Source of the DNA: Carya illinoinensis
Taxonomy: Eukaryota > Streptophyta > Magnoliopsida > Fagales > Juglandaceae
DNA: 64,000 bases
Direction of reading: 5' to 3'
Assembly (NCBI RefSeq): GCF_018687715.1
Contig: NC_056760.1
Coordinates: 24,761,501 to 24,825,500, forward strand
Shown: positions 12,131-24,708 of the stretch, one piece after another
Layout: each line of letters starts with the position of its first letter
How positions within the stretch are numbered: position 1 is the first letter of the stretch
Program-made: the position numbers and the translations under genes
The notes under the pieces: model-generated
Database searches by the model: none
Told to the model about the DNA's origin: nothing
The model's input: only the letters and a program-made list of their open reading frames with translations

Positions 12131-12449
12131 CAGCCTAAAAAAATTCTTTTTTTTTTCTTTGACTGGCACATGCATGAAAGAACTTGGTATTTGTATCCCC
12201 CAGTTGATATTAATTTATTTTTACTCTTTGCCTCCACTTCATATCTTATTTCTCAAGCAGTAATCCTAGCTTATCTTGTAAAGTTTTGATGAGGGCTGCA
12301 TTATTAGGCCCTTCATGTTTCTGCTCCCTCTTAATTCTATTGTTAAGGTCTTTATCTCTTTTTATGATTTTTGTCTATTTTGAGAGTTATGAGAGCTTCA
12401 TCTCAATAAAACTCCTCTACATCAATTAAGTTTGTTCTCTACTACTTTG

Positions 12450-13285
12450 AAACCATCCTATTCTACAACATCTCTTCTCCAAGCTTCTTTTATTATAGCA
12501 TCTTCCTCCTCCTCCAACGACCCTTTTGCTTCAAATCTAAATGACATCTTCTTTCTTCTTATGTGGACCATCTCACTTCTTATCACTAGTAGAAGTGGCT
12601 TATGATCATAACACCTTACAGGTAATATCTCAACCTCCACACTTTTAAATAGATTTAACCATTGACGGTTAGCCACTATTCTATTAAGCCTCTCCTTTGT
12701 AAAGGTTTCATCTTCATGCTTATTACTCCATGTGTATTTCTCTCACTTCCATCCCAAATCAAACAAAATGTTATTCTCAAGAGCTACACGAAATTCATCC
12801 ATTTGCTATTTTGGCCTTTGTTTGCCTCATATCTTCTAGTAATTATCTCATTAAAATCTCCTAACACACACCATGCTTGGTCTGCAGGGGGCTTTAATAA
12901 AGACAGCAAATTCCAAGTTTTCTTTTTTACATTCCACTTTGGAGGACCATACATATCAGTAGGCCATCAACTAGTATTTTTATCTGGGTAACACAATTTT
13001 GTATCGATGTGATGCTGTAAATATTTTATTATCTCAAGGTCAATTTCTTTATCCCAAAGCAAATGTCAGCCCTTCTTTTCTTCCCATATAATTTACTATA
13101 CAGTAGCCTTCAAAACGCATTCTACATTTTATTCTTTCAAATCTATTTGCAAGTAATTTAGTTTCCATCAAAAAAATTACTTGGATCTCTTTTCCTTTAT
13201 CAAAAGATAAAGATCTTGAACTATCTAGAGGTTCCCAAGCCCCCTGGCAGTTCCAGCTTAATGAATTTATAATGATTGGAGGGTT
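12450..13285 (-). pseudogene. LINE endonuclease (EEP) domain remnant
   Basis: From 13280 down the minus strand reads ILSWNCQGAW and, further on, LMETKLLANRF, the N-terminal motifs of the apurinic-type endonuclease of plant LINEs. The C-terminal part at 12458-12676 reads VANRQWLNLF and YDHKPLLLVI, including the catalytic-type DH pair. Frameshifts and stops lie between, so no functional enzyme is encoded. The domain would nick target DNA to prime reverse transcription. Confidence 0.72.
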
Positions 13286-14147
13286 GCACTACCGCCAAAG
13301 ATGAAGGATTTTGATCATCTTGAGCCACCTCACTATCCTACATTTTTTCTATTTTCCATTTTCCCACTACCACATTTAGCAGATACAACACTACATTTAC
13401 TAAAACTGCTTAATAAAGTTTCAATAGACTTACCACTATTACGTGCTATCATCTTCCATCTTCCCACCACTTTCTTACTCTCCTCAATGCTGGAGTTCTT
13501 GTTGTCTTTTATCCCTGAATGATGTTCTTCAAAAGCCTTTGCCTCAGAACTCTTTTCCATTTTAAGAGGTTATAGTTGCTGATCACAAGTTCTTTTCGTG
13601 TACTCCAGGCCCATTCTCGTCCTTCTCCCATTGCCCTTCTAGTTAAACGCATTGTATTGAATCCCAATTTGAAGAGTCTCTCATCTGTACACCTCTTATC
13701 CTGATCTCCTTGTTTTTAGGTAGTAACAAATTCTTCTTTCTTTCATCCTATTGTGTTGTTTTTTCCACCAATTTCACAATTTTCAAAACAAAATTTGAAA
13801 ATCCAGGATTTTCACATTATGTTTGCCTCCATCCAAAGCTTCCACTGATTGCTAAACCGCCATCCATTGCCGAAAATTTTCTCCTACTCATCACACCATC
13901 ATTCTCCGATGACCTTTGTTGTGGCTCCCTCTCAGTTTCTACAATTTTTTTCATCATGTTCCCTTTCCTTTATTTCAGTGTCTTTCCTCTTCATGTTTGA
14001 ATTAGTTCTCAGCCATGCTCCGAACTAACTATTTTTTGTGTTACTCTATTTTTCCAATCGCCCTTCAACACCACAACCCTTAACCCCAAGTACCAATTTT
14101 TCACATTTAAAACATACTCGAGATAGCTTCTCATACTATAATGGAAC

Positions 14148-14636
14148 TCAGCTCTTCATTCCTAGTAAATTAATTGTTCTACCCCTTGACATTGCTCTCC
14201 ACAAATCAATCTCAATATGAACTCTAAGATGATTTCTCCACCCAATGCCATCTTCATCAACATTCACCTCCTTCACCACTCTAATAGTACTACCGATCTG
14301 CAATCCTACATCTCTGGTCATGCACACTAGTGGAAGATTGTGCATTTAGATCCAAAATTCTTCTAAGCCAAAATTCATCATCTTCGAGGGAGTCAATCCA
14401 TCTAACAGTTTTAGGATAAAAAGATTGTTGTGAAAAAGCCATGGCCTTCCAGCAAGTATCCTGTCACGATCCATTTGCTTCTCAAAAGTTATGGAAAATA
14501 AATTTCGTCTAATGTCTTGGAACACAAAAGCCTTGCTTCTTCTCCATATTTTTGTCATTGTTGATCTCACTATTTCTTTCCCAACCACCTGTTCGAAGCA
14601 CAATTTTCCTATCAAGCTTTTTTCTCCCTTCTTCAA
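14148..14636 (-). pseudogene. LINE ORF1-like DUF4283 / zinc-knuckle region
   Basis: One reading frame, interrupted by a single stop at about 14346-14348. The first part reads FEKQMDRDRILAGRPWLFHN, the core of DUF4283 domains of plant LINE nucleic-acid-binding proteins. The second reads IHNLPLVCMTRDVGLQIGS-like residues (IHNLPLVCMT is partly lost at the stop) and continues into WRNHLRVHIEIDLW, the typical region before a CCHC knuckle. Upstream sequence to about 14890 probably is the element's 5' part. Confidence 0.78.
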
Positions 14637-14890
14637 TACCTCAATAATCTTCTCTGTATCAATATTTATCGCTAAGTTTTCTTTCTTAGTGAGCCGTAAT
14701 TGAAATCATAAATCCTCTATTTCTTCTATTCCCACACAAACCAAGATAAAACTCAATCGATGGGACTCTTCCTCTCTCACTCCTCGAATAAGAACAGACT
14801 ATGAAACTCCACCTTTTTCTTCTATTATTGAGAGAAGAGCAAGAGGAGACTATTGAAAAAGTAAACGCTTTACCAAGTGTGCGGAACATT

Positions 14891-15297
14891 TACTTGACAT
14901 AAATATCATAAAACTCTATTAATAAAAGTTGGTTTTTATTTCTCAAAAAATGAATCATAAGTGCCCATGTGATGCTTTTCTTTTTCTTGTGATTTTCATT
15001 CAAATTTAAAAAGGGCTAAACAGGTCCCTAGAAATTTTAGAAAACACGATGGAATTCTCAGAATTAATGACTCTTAGAAATTATTTAAACTCAAGATTTG
15101 AATTTTGAATTTAGATAGTCACTAAAACCAAAACTTTTATCCATGCAAATCAATTATAAGTCTTTTGTTTTATGTCGTTGTTCTTTCTGATCACTTTATG
15201 ACATTCAACATTGTCATAATTGGTCAATGTCTTTTGAACCAAAAGGCATAAGTCTTTTTAGAGGTTCGTTTTCTCTATTATCATCAAACTCAATATA

Positions 15298-15355
<58 letters not shown>

Positions 15356-16202
15356 AATTTAATTTAAATTTTAAAATTTTTTTCTCTAGTTCTCGGAGAC
15401 CCAATGAAAGTTAAATTGGACACCCATCCGCCCGTACTAAGGCCAATGGTGGCATATTCAATGGATGGATCATATCATCCCTAGCCCATTGCAATATAGA
15501 ATATGTTGAGAATTATTACGGTTGCAAATAGATTGTCTCTCGTTTGATTCATTAAACAAACCAAGCTTGAACAAGCTTGTTTATCAAATGATTCAAACTT
15601 GTATAATTTGTACAAATTCACATTGATTATTTTATAATATTTAATTTCAAAATAGAATCATTTTAAATTTTTAAAAAGATAAGAGTCAATCATGTTCCTA
15701 ATGCAATATACATTATTTAGAATCTTATAGATGTAAAAATCGTAAATCTAGCCTTAGTAATTACCTTCTTTTGGGGGATTTTAGGGTGCAACCTTAACGA
15801 TTTAATTCTAGGAGTAACTCAAATTTGGCTCAGTTAAATTCTACTCTTGCTTGGTTATTTTTTAGGCGAGCAATTTGTAAATGCAAAATTATGATTGATT
15901 ATTAAGAACATAACTTGTATAAAACTCGAAGTCCATATATATTAAATATAATGCAACAATATATATTAAGTATTTTAAAGAAGTCCATTCTTTTATTGTT
16001 GATTGGTTGTATGTTTCCACACTTATCTATAAAAAAAATTACATTAAATCTGTAATATCTTTTTAGCATAATTTTGATCTTAATGGATAAACAAATAAAA
16101 TTGTACTTCTATTTTTAATCAGAAAATAAGAAATTGAAAAATTATTAAATCAAGTTTAGTCAAGTTCAATTGAGCATTTGAGTCAATTACAATTCAAATT
16201 TT
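14891..16202. other. AT-rich intergenic DNA with a (CT)n microsatellite
   Basis: A CT/TC dinucleotide run with a single G interruption occupies about 15297-15352. No coding similarity, no terminal repeats and no RNA gene were recognised in the rest. Confidence 0.6.
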
Positions 16203-16210
16203 GAGACAAG
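16203..16210. repeat. Left 8-bp target duplication GAGACAAG
   Basis: GAGACAAG directly precedes the element end TAGGGCTATGCATCCAGA and recurs at 18997-19004. Confidence 0.9.
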
Positions 16211-16346
16211 TAGGGCTATGCATCCAGATCCGGATTCAGATGTTCGAAAACATCCAAATTCGAATTTGAAAAATCGGGTGAGTATCCGCCTGGATTAATC
16301 CGATCTAAATCTAAATGGATATTCGAATTTGGACTCTGATATCAGT

Positions 16347-17055
16347 GTGAGGGGATTTTCCCCCAAGCCCATGGAATTTCCTAGGCCCAACCCGTTGAGA
16401 AGGGACTCACTAGAAGACAAAAGATAAAGAGAATGAGAAGGGACAAGAAGAGACTAGAGGGTGATGGTGTCAGGGGCATATTGTCAGGAAAGAATGAGGG
16501 AAAGAGGAAGGGAAAATAAGGGGAGCACGAGATAAGCAGAGGAGAGTAATGAGAGGAGAGGAAAAAAGTGTTATTTGACATAAAGTAAGGTGTAAGGCGT
16601 TAAGAGAGAAGTGACTTAACGCAGAGGAATGGTAGGAGATACAGGGAGGGAGACCTTTCATATAAAGGGGGACGACTTCTAGATTTTTTGAAAGACTTCA
16701 TCTTCTTTAACCCAACCAGGAAAAGCTCTAGTGAGAAGAGAAAAACAAGAAGGACAAATCGATATCTTCATTATATAATGAGGAAAAGAGGCTATAAGAG
16801 ACTGTAAACAAGCTCATTTTAGTGGATTCTCCCATCCCCCAACCCCTTGGATGTAAACCTAGTGCTGAACCACAAATCTGTGTCATTTCTCTTTATTTTA
16901 TCTACATTTAAATACTATTCACCATCATGGACATACACACCAATACCATATGATAGCACCAGACCACTGTCAGGGATCCACCTCAGAAGATCCTAGTCGC
17001 TGGAACCTGACCCAAAGGCATACAAAACACACCGTTAACAATCCACATTGTAACA
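16347..17055. mobile_element. Possible solo LTR inside the hAT element
   Basis: The stretch begins TGTGAGGGGATTTTCCCCCA and has a candidate end in ...GTTAACA (17040) or ...TGTAACA (17055). Its GC-richer text and poly(A)-signal-like AT region resemble an LTR and contrast with the hAT interior. I could not find a convincing 5-bp target duplication, so the call is tentative. Confidence 0.35.
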
Positions 17056-17659
17056 GGATATCCTTTTTTTTTTTTTTTTTTTTTTACATTTTTTAGCTGT
17101 GTCATAATAATAACTATCTTTATTTACAACTTTGCAGACAAACATGCTTTAATGTTCATCGAGTACAAGAATACTGATGTATATTATAATACTTGAAAAG
17201 GATCAAACACCTCCTCCTATCACCCAAAAATTGATAATAAAAACAACAACAATAAAAAAAATTATAATAGCCATAGATGCTTGATAGAATGATCCAATCC
17301 ATGAGAACCATAAACTTAAAATGAATAGTAGCTATTTAGCCAGTCTATCTCTTCAGAAACTAAAAGGATCAAGTCAATTAGCTTTCTCTGGTATGGTGCC
17401 TGAAAATAAAATGAACTGCAAGTCATTAACTTTACAAGGAACAAATAGTGAAAAAATCAAAAACAACAACAAAGAACTGTGGAAGAACATTTGAAGTCAA
17501 GCCCCCTAATCATCTTCATTGTGAGCTACGAGAAACAAAGAACTGAAAATCAAGAAATTAGTAAAAAAATCATATCCCAAATGGTATTCATATATATATA
17601 TATAGCGAGAAAAAATGATATGGAGTGTGTCAATAAGGAATGGAAGGTTAGAAAAATGG

Positions 17660-18450
17660 CTTCAATCACAACACCCAAAGAGATTAATAGTAAGAAAAAA
17701 TTGAAAACAAACTAGAGATTAGAGAAAAGAACAAAACCAAACCGAAACCAATTCCAAACCAAAAAGGAAGGAAAAAAAAGTTTAATGAACGTAATGGAGA
17801 AATACAAAACTTAAAATTCGTGATATACAACATCTAGAGAAATGAATAGCAAGAAAAAAACTGAAAATAGACTAGATATTAGGAAAAAAAATAAAACCTA
17901 GATCCAAACCAAAAATGAAGGGGACAAAAGTTTAATGAACACAGTCCTAACATCCAGAGAGATGACTAGCAAGAAAAAAATCGAAAATAGACTAGAAATA
18001 AAAAAAAAAAATCCCCATACCCAGATCCAAACCAAAAGGAAGGGAAAAAAAAATGAAGAACTTTAGATTCTTGACATACAACATCCAAAGATGACTAGGA
18101 AAGAAAAAAAAATCAAAAATAAACTAGAAATCAGGAAAAAAAAAAAAGACAAATAGAAAAATACCCAAGACCTAGATCCAAACCAAAAGAAAAGAAAAAA
18201 GAATAGAGAACTTCAGATTCTTGACATACAACATCTAGAGAGATAAATAGCAAGGGAAAAAAAATCAAAAATAGACTAGAGATTACAAAAAAAAAAAAAA
18301 ACCAAACCTAGATCCAAACCAAAAAGAATGAAAAAAAAAAGTTTAATGAACACAATTGCATCATCTAGAGAGATTATTAGCAAAAAAATAAAAAATAGAC
18401 TAGAGATTAGGGGAAAAAAACAAAATAAACTAGACCCAGATTCAAGATTA
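17660..18450. repeat. Degenerate tandem array, units of roughly 110-150 bp
   Basis: Five to six imperfect copies share the ordered words CATCTAGAGAGAT, AGCAAGAAAAAA, ATAGACTAGA, CTAGATCCAAACCAAAA and GTTTAATGAACAC or AGATTCTTGACATACAAC. A-runs of variable length separate the words. The array lies within the non-autonomous hAT element. Confidence 0.75.
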
Positions 18451-18461
18451 GAGAGACATAC

Positions 18462-18462
<1 letters not shown>

Positions 18463-18537
<75 letters not shown>

Positions 18538-18550
18538 AGAGAAAGAGAGA
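18463..18550. repeat. (TA)n-(GA)n compound microsatellite
   Basis: A TA run is followed by about 25 GA units and then GAAAGA variants. Long reading frames seen here encode only serine/leucine repeats and are artefacts of the repeat. Confidence 0.9.
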
Positions 18551-18996
18551 GCCATACCGGAATTTTTTCTGTGATGAAAATGGATGACAAAGCTCATAAT
18601 ATGAGTTAGGGTTTTGGTGAGAGAGAGAGTGTTGTGGGAAAATCAAAGAAATGAAGAATTACCTAACTTGTCGACTTGGGGAGTTACAATTTACAAGACT
18701 TGAGACTTGGGACCTGACATCATTTTGTACAATTGAATTGATTAATTTTAAATTTCTTTGGATAGGTCTGGTTATGGCTCTTCATTGGAAAACACAACAG
18801 TTAATAGTAGAAAATGAAAGATTTTAAAACCGGATACAGAATACAAATATCCTGCATCCATAACCGCATCTAGGTGAGTAGAAGATTTTTGCGACTTTCC
18901 TGGGTTTAATCCAGGCGATAACCACCCGGATTCATTCGGTTTTCCAGATATTTAACCGGACCAAAAAAAAAAATTAAGTCTGGATGCACACCCTTA

Positions 18997-19004
18997 GAGA
19001 CAAG
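18997..19004. repeat. Right 8-bp target duplication GAGACAAG
   Basis: Exact copy of 16203-16210 after the element end CCCTTA. Confidence 0.9.
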
Positions 19005-20036
19005 CACAGATTGAGTTTTGAATAATGGAACAAAAATTATTCAAAACTCGAACAAGATTTCAAGCTCAACTCTTATTCAAGTCCAACTCAATCACAATTT
19101 CGATACTTTCAAGCCGACCTCAAACAATCAATTTGAGATCAGATTAAAAAAAAAAGGGTAGATTTTTTTTTTCTTATCAAGACTCAAGAGCATTAACATT
19201 AATAGTAAGAAGAAAAAAGTTACAAGCATCCCTATCAGATGTCTTTGATAATAAAATCACGGAGGTAGATCTCTTCTACTATGAAATGTGAATAAACAAG
19301 GGATATGTCATTCAAGGGTATGTTACCAAATTTGAGTATGGTAGTTGCCTAACGCCTGGCGGTTTTGGTGTTGATTGATTTTTAGGGCTTTCCAGTTTTC
19401 GAAAGTTTTAATGATGGTTGAGATATCTTGGATGATGTGGTTGATGCACAAGTCCTTAGATATTCTTGAATTTCGCAAATGGCTATGGTCACTACAAGAG
19501 AAATTAATTTGTACAAGTTCCAAACTAGTCCCACATAATTTCTTTGTTAAAAAGTGAATTATTACACATTAAAAAAAGTGTAAATAAACCTATTCTTTTT
19601 CAGTGAAATCTACTTTTTTATAAAAAGCATAGAACTTATCTATTTAAGACTTATACATAGCATTATTTGTAATTAACCTCCTTTAATTTCTTACATAATG
19701 CTTATTTTATGGCTAAAATGGCAGCAAAGGCTTCGCATTGGTTTAGGTGAAATGTATTGATAGTATTTGTTTTTGCAAAGATTATGGCCCCTTTGTGGTT
19801 TCTTCAATGGCAGCACAGGTGCTCTCTTTTTCTCATACCGCCACATCATATGAGATTGAAAATACAACCTAGTCTTCTTGTTCTCTTTGTTCTCCTTTCT
19901 TTTATGCCCATAAGGATACATATTCCCTGAAAATGTTGTTGACTAGCTTGACAAATTTCAAGTGATTAGTGATATCTTGCTTGTCAATATTATGGACAAT
20001 TTGATTGCACAGACACATATCAAAATGAATAGGTTG
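19005..20036. other. Intergenic DNA, nothing recognised
   Basis: AT-rich sequence continuing from the pre-insertion site of the hAT element. No domain, terminal repeat or RNA was recognised on either strand. It is the left flank of the solo LTR. Confidence 0.5.
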
Positions 20037-20654
20037 GGGTCTGTGACGCCTCCAAATTCCGTTTGGGATCGGACGGACATTTGAAACGTCGAGACATGAA
20101 ACACAAGGTTACCTGCCCCCGTTCATGATATATAAGATGCAATGTTCCTAACATGCATATAACAATATGCAATATTCGCAGCGGATAAATTTTTTCTTTA
20201 GCAATACTATGCACCAAATTGAAAATATCCCAAATGCTTAAAACATACTTCATACATAAAAACCCATTGAACAACTAAGATCACAACACTAGTCCAAAAT
20301 GGTTATGATCCAAAAAGTACTAGAGATGCAACTCAATCGTACAAGTAGTAATTTACGTTAATTACTATATTAACATTGATGTCGCACCGTCGCTTAGTCA
20401 ACTGTGGCTAGTTGATCAGCTTCTGATTCTCCTTCAAATCCTGTAACAAGATCTACCATTCGGGAGGAATGGTAGTTGGGACTACCAAAGTGAGATTTGA
20501 TTACAAATTTCAGTAAGTTAACAAAAAAACTTCCACACAAGCTAATGATGCATGGATGACAGTAAAAGCATAAATGCATAATCAAATTCATAAGTAATTA
20601 AAACATAATTTGGCGTACAACATAGCATAATTGACATAACTTATATTGAAATAT

Positions 20655-20850
20655 GAACTGAACTTGACTTGACATGAACTTGATCTGAAACTTGACTTAG
20701 CATGAACTTGCTCTGAAACTTGAATTAACATGAACATGATAGAAACTTAACTTATCATGAACTTGTTCTGAAACTTGACTTAACATGAACGTGATTTGAA
20801 ACTTGACTTATCATGAACTTGTTCTGAAACTTGACTTAACATGAAAAATA
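20655..20850. repeat. Tandem repeats of about 33 bp in the solo LTR
   Basis: About six copies of a unit built from CTGAAACTTGACTTAACATG and AACTTG, differing by a few bases (for example TTATC or TTAGC for TTAAC). Confidence 0.85.
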
Positions 20851-21110
20851 TATACTCCACAGTTGTTGTGGCCCCATGTATTCTACGTGTAAATATATAC
20901 TCCACAGTTGTTGTGGCCCCATGTATTCTACACAAAGTTGACTTAACATGAAAAATACATACTCCACAGTTGTTGTGGTCCCATGTATTCTACGTGTAAA
21001 TACATACTCCACAGTTGTTGTGGCTCCATGTATTCTACGGAAACTTATTCTTTAACTGCTTAAATACATACTCCACAGTTGTTGTGGCCTCATGTATTCT
21101 ACGTGTCACA
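20848..21110. repeat. Tandem repeats of about 45-50 bp with a CCACAGTTGTTGTGG hairpin
   Basis: Five copies of a unit containing ATACTCCACAGTTGTTGTGG followed by CCCCATGTATTCTACGTGT. The core CCACA-N5-TGTGG is a short perfect inverted repeat in each copy, and a sixth degenerate copy follows at about 21105-21160. Spacers differ in length. Confidence 0.88.
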
Positions 21111-23028
21111 ATTGTTGTGTCTCACGTAGTGTATGCATCACAATTGCTGTGACCCCATACATAAGTAATCAAGATCAAATGTGACTGGAATACGAAAGGA
21201 CTCAAGCCCTGACGTAACATAACGTGACTTGAACATAACTTGAAATACATGACCAACTTGAAATAGAAACATTTCGTAACATGACATAACATATAATAGA
21301 CAACATATTTAACATGACATACTTGTAATGTACAGTAACACATGACAGAATATATTATGTAACAGATAAAAATTGATGACAGAATAAATTCTGTATAATA
21401 GAAAATTACGTGATAACTTGGCATGGCATGACATATATGAAAACATACATACATACACTGTAGTTCCTTTACTTAGCACATATACACAGTAGACTGCTAG
21501 TAAGTTAAAAGCTAACTTACCTCGATCTCCGCGTTTCTTATAAAACTTCAAGTGCGATCATGAGGAACTGTAATTAGTGATTCTAAAAGTTAGAACTAAA
21601 TCACTAATAATTTGAAATATGGAAAATACTAACTTAAAGAGTAAAATTTTCATTTTATTCTCTACATGTGGGAAAATGACCGTTTTACCCATAACTTAAG
21701 GATTTTGCATACTAATTCCAAAAGTTTTCAAAATTTACATTCCTCATGTAAATTTTGTCCTAAACTTAAATATCAACTCAGAAAAATTTAAAACAAAACA
21801 CAACTATGGAAAACACACTATGGCCGAAACATCCACAGGCCATTTCCTTTGATTTTTGTTGCAATTCCTTCCAACTTCAAAACTCATGCTTAAACCAAAA
21901 TTTTGCAACAAACATTTTCCAATCCTAAGTTCAAAACCATACTTAAAACATCAATTTAGAAAAAACTAATAATCAACACCAAACTTTTTTTGTAAAAAGA
22001 TCCAAGCACTTGAATCACAAGTTTTGACCTTAAATCAAAATATCTCCAAGAATTTCAAAAATCAAATCTTACTTCTAACATATTCATAATATCATCCTAA
22101 CATCAATCATGCTTTAAATTATCAAACTAAAGTCACCAAAATCACAAAATAACATTTGAAATTTTTGGTTTTACACTTAGTCCAAAAACAGAAACTTTTT
22201 CTTCAACTAGTTTTGATAAATCTCTTGATCTATGACTTATAAATATATGATCTTCAAACCAAACCATTACATGGTTTAAAAAGATGTCCTAAAACATATA
22301 TAAGCTTCTAATTCAAGATCACATGGTTAGAAATTAACCAAAACATAAATTTAGCCAAGAATATCCACACTTTGGCTTATCTGAATATCTCTTTACATAA
22401 AATTTCATATTTTTGAAACTAACATCAAATATCTTCAAAATAATAATATAACATGTATATAAGATGCTTAAGATCCTCCAATAAAATTATCAAAGTCATT
22501 AGAATAGGTTTAGACCACCAAAGAGTTAAACTTTCTCAAAACAGAAACTATTTTTCTTCTTCCAGTTTTTAAGTTTCTAAATCTAAGAAAATCTTTCATC
22601 AAAACCTTTAATCATGCAAAAATCCTCAACCAATAGTCATATATACATGTTAACAATACTTCATAAAAATTTCGGACCAATATCTATCCATTAACTTGGT
22701 CAAAAACTCCAAACTATAACATATTCTCCAGTTTATCTCCCAGAATGACATTTTTATAGTTTATATAATATTTGACTGACCAAATGATCTTCAAATGGGG
22801 CAAATAAGATATCCATGTAAACTAGACTAAAAAAGGAACAACTTATATGAATGAGACTTTATGATAAAACACTTACAAAAACTTCGAAATGGGCGTGCAA
22901 AAGAACTCCTAAAAGCTGTCCGAGAGAGAGTGTTTGATATTGTTTTAATGGAAAGTATAAATGAAAATAATTTCGTAGGGAGAGGTGGCTGGAGATACTT
23001 ATGGATGAGATATGGAAGAGATGAAACT

Positions 23029-23232
23029 GGAGTGAGAGTTAAGTGTAGGACTCTCTTACCTGAAGTGAGAGTTAAGTGTAAGACTCTCTTATCCGGAGTG
23101 AGAGTGGAGTGTAGGACTCTCTTACCTAATAATATCTACAAAAATCAATTCTTTTACCCAATAATATCCACGAAATTAGCTTAAAATAGTTTTATCTAAT
23201 AATATCCACAAAATTAGCTTAAAATATTTTTA
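23029..23232. repeat. Two short tandem arrays near the solo LTR 5' end
   Basis: Three copies of a unit of about 34 bp (GAGTGAGAGTTAAGTGTAGG plus ACTCTCTTACC) are followed by three copies of a unit of about 50 bp beginning CCAATAATATCCACAAAATT. Confidence 0.8.
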
Positions 23233-23538
23233 TCCAATAATATTTACAGTTTTGAACAGACGTTTTGTCCGAAAATATGAAAAAATATTATTGCGCCATA
23301 AGACCTTAAATAACCCTCCGAGTCTAATGGCACAAACCATTATACATTTTGACACTTCTAACTATCTCCAATAATCAAAAACACACTTCTGATGCCATAG
23401 TAAATAATAACACTAACTATGTAGTTAGACAAAAACCTATACGATTAATGGATTCGTGAAAACTTATGGGGTTTTCACGAGATTCCTAAAATTAATAGAA
23501 ATTTCACAATTGAATTTCTAGCGGGCTGTTACAGGGTC

Positions 23539-24708
23539 AATGATGGATAATTTAGTATCCAGCTAGGGATTGATTGTGTTGCCAAATAGTCGAGTGGCCA
23601 CATTGATTGTCTCCAGAGAATTCTTGTGAGTGAGCACTTGAGGAAAGAGGTTCCCTACTGATATCATCCTCATTCCTACACATGGTGCATATCAGCTCTT
23701 CTTGAGTAATGTGTTGGATGACTGTGCCTCCTTTTTTTCTCTTTTGTGGTGGGGAAGGTATTATTGGCTACTTTCCATAAGAAAAACTTGGATGTGTCTT
23801 GTAATTGGAGTTTCCACACCTTTGTGATTCCTGCCTGTTGGGTGCTGGGCTTTCAGTCATGGTAAATGCCTGTGGGCTGATTCAATCGATTAATTTTCTG
23901 GACATGCTTGGCATCCATATGATTTTATCAAGCTCCGAATTGGTCTCTTTGGGAAAGTGGGATTTTTAGGATTTTATTCACACTTTGTCCAATAGAACCT
24001 TGCTAGTTATTCCATCTTCAAGGCTCCTGCACAAGTAGATCAGATCAGAGACTGTACCCTTGATCCATTGGGATTTTTGAGTTTTCTGGGGTTAGTTTGA
24101 ACCAAGCTTTGGTTGGGATCCATGGGTCACTACCGTCCATTTTTCTTAAATGGAGTAAGACATTTTTCTACACCATGTAAATAGAAATTTTAGAAATACT
24201 TGTATCATCTTACTAAAATATAGACTTGCTAATAAATAGACTCATCATTTTACTCTCACCTTCTTTCATATATATTTTTTGGTATCGAGTATTATGCATT
24301 GGCTCGGGAAGAAAGTATAACAGTGAGTGTTACAAACTTTGGAAGCGAAGCTTGTGGCGAATTAATTAAAGAATTGAGGAAAAAATCGTTTCTTGTTAAA
24401 GGCTAAAGCTTTGAACACTAACTAATTCAAAAGAACGAAAAAGAAAATGGCAATGTTCAGCCTTCCTGTTAAATATATATTTTCCCTTGTTGCTTCTCAT
24501 GCTCGAGTTGAAATAAACAATATATTGGGATGATTGTGTCTTCCCACCGCACCATATGCGACATCTCAGACCCATTTGTGTTGGTGAGCTTGCTTACAAG
24601 CTCATCGGAAAGCAAGAATATCACGGTTACATTCATTTCCTTAAAATGAAGGGTAAAAATCAACTTCATTACCAACCTGGCCAATGAAAGAAGTTGACGA
24701 TATGAAAT
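23539..24708. other. Intergenic DNA and probable FMN/FHY 3' UTR
   Basis: The last 200-300 bp before 24709 probably form the 3' UTR of the minus-strand FMN/FHY gene. The GC-richer stretch at about 23640-24110 has no recognisable coding similarity on either strand. Nothing else was identified. Confidence 0.45.

Larger units (their letters stand above)
7240..14890 (-). mobile_element. RT-deleted LINE retrotransposon, split by a hAT insertion
   Basis: Reading the minus strand from 14890 down one finds: an ORF1-like DUF4283 and zinc-knuckle region (14148-14636), an endonuclease/exonuclease/phosphatase (EEP) region (about 12450-13280), and then an RNase H domain. The reverse transcriptase and zf-RVT part expected between EEP and RNase H is missing; the join falls at about 12120-12450. 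The RNase H domain is cut by the hAT element 7421-11769. Many stops and frameshifts make it a non-autonomous relic. Both outer ends are approximate; an A/T-rich tail at about 7200-7240 is the likely 3' end. Confidence 0.75.
16211..18996. mobile_element. Non-autonomous hAT element (2786 bp)
   Basis: The termini are inverted and related: TAGGGCTATGCATCCAGA on the left, and the right end read inward TAAGGGTGTGCATCCAGACT. An exact 8-bp duplication GAGACAAG flanks it, as for hAT. No transposase is present. The interior holds a possible solo LTR (16347-17055), a degenerate tandem array (about 17660-18450) and a TA/GA microsatellite (about 18463-18550). The subterminal zones contain repeated ATCCGG/CCGGAT words, plausible transposase-binding sites. 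Confidence 0.88.
20042..23533 (-). mobile_element. Large solo LTR (3492 bp), Ty3/gypsy type
   Basis: It runs from TGTGACGCC to GGCTGTTACA (TG...CA) and is flanked by an exact 5-bp duplication GGGTC (20037-20041 and 23534-23538). No gag-pol lies inside, so it is a solo LTR left by LTR-LTR recombination. Read on the minus strand it ends ...GGAGGCGTCACA, the same end as the LTR at 59608-61674 (...GGGGGCGTCACA), and both have CCGCTGCG further inside. It therefore probably belongs to a related gypsy lineage. Three tandem-repeat blocks lie inside it. Confidence 0.85.

Noticed and set aside
18276..18646. Two overlapping reading frames rich in serine/leucine on the minus strand
   Set aside because: They are translations of the GA/TA microsatellite in two phases, with no domain content.
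20640..21160. CRISPR-like array of repeats and spacers
   Set aside because: The units are contiguous tandem repeats of an LTR in a plant genome, without uniform unique spacers or cas genes.
23640..24110. GC-richer segment suspected to be a gene or LINE piece
   Set aside because: No frame on either strand gave recognisable motifs, so no call was made.
24421..24684. Small minus-strand frame after the FMN/FHY stop
   Set aside because: It lies in the probable 3' UTR, lacks recognisable domains and is not continuous with the coding exons.
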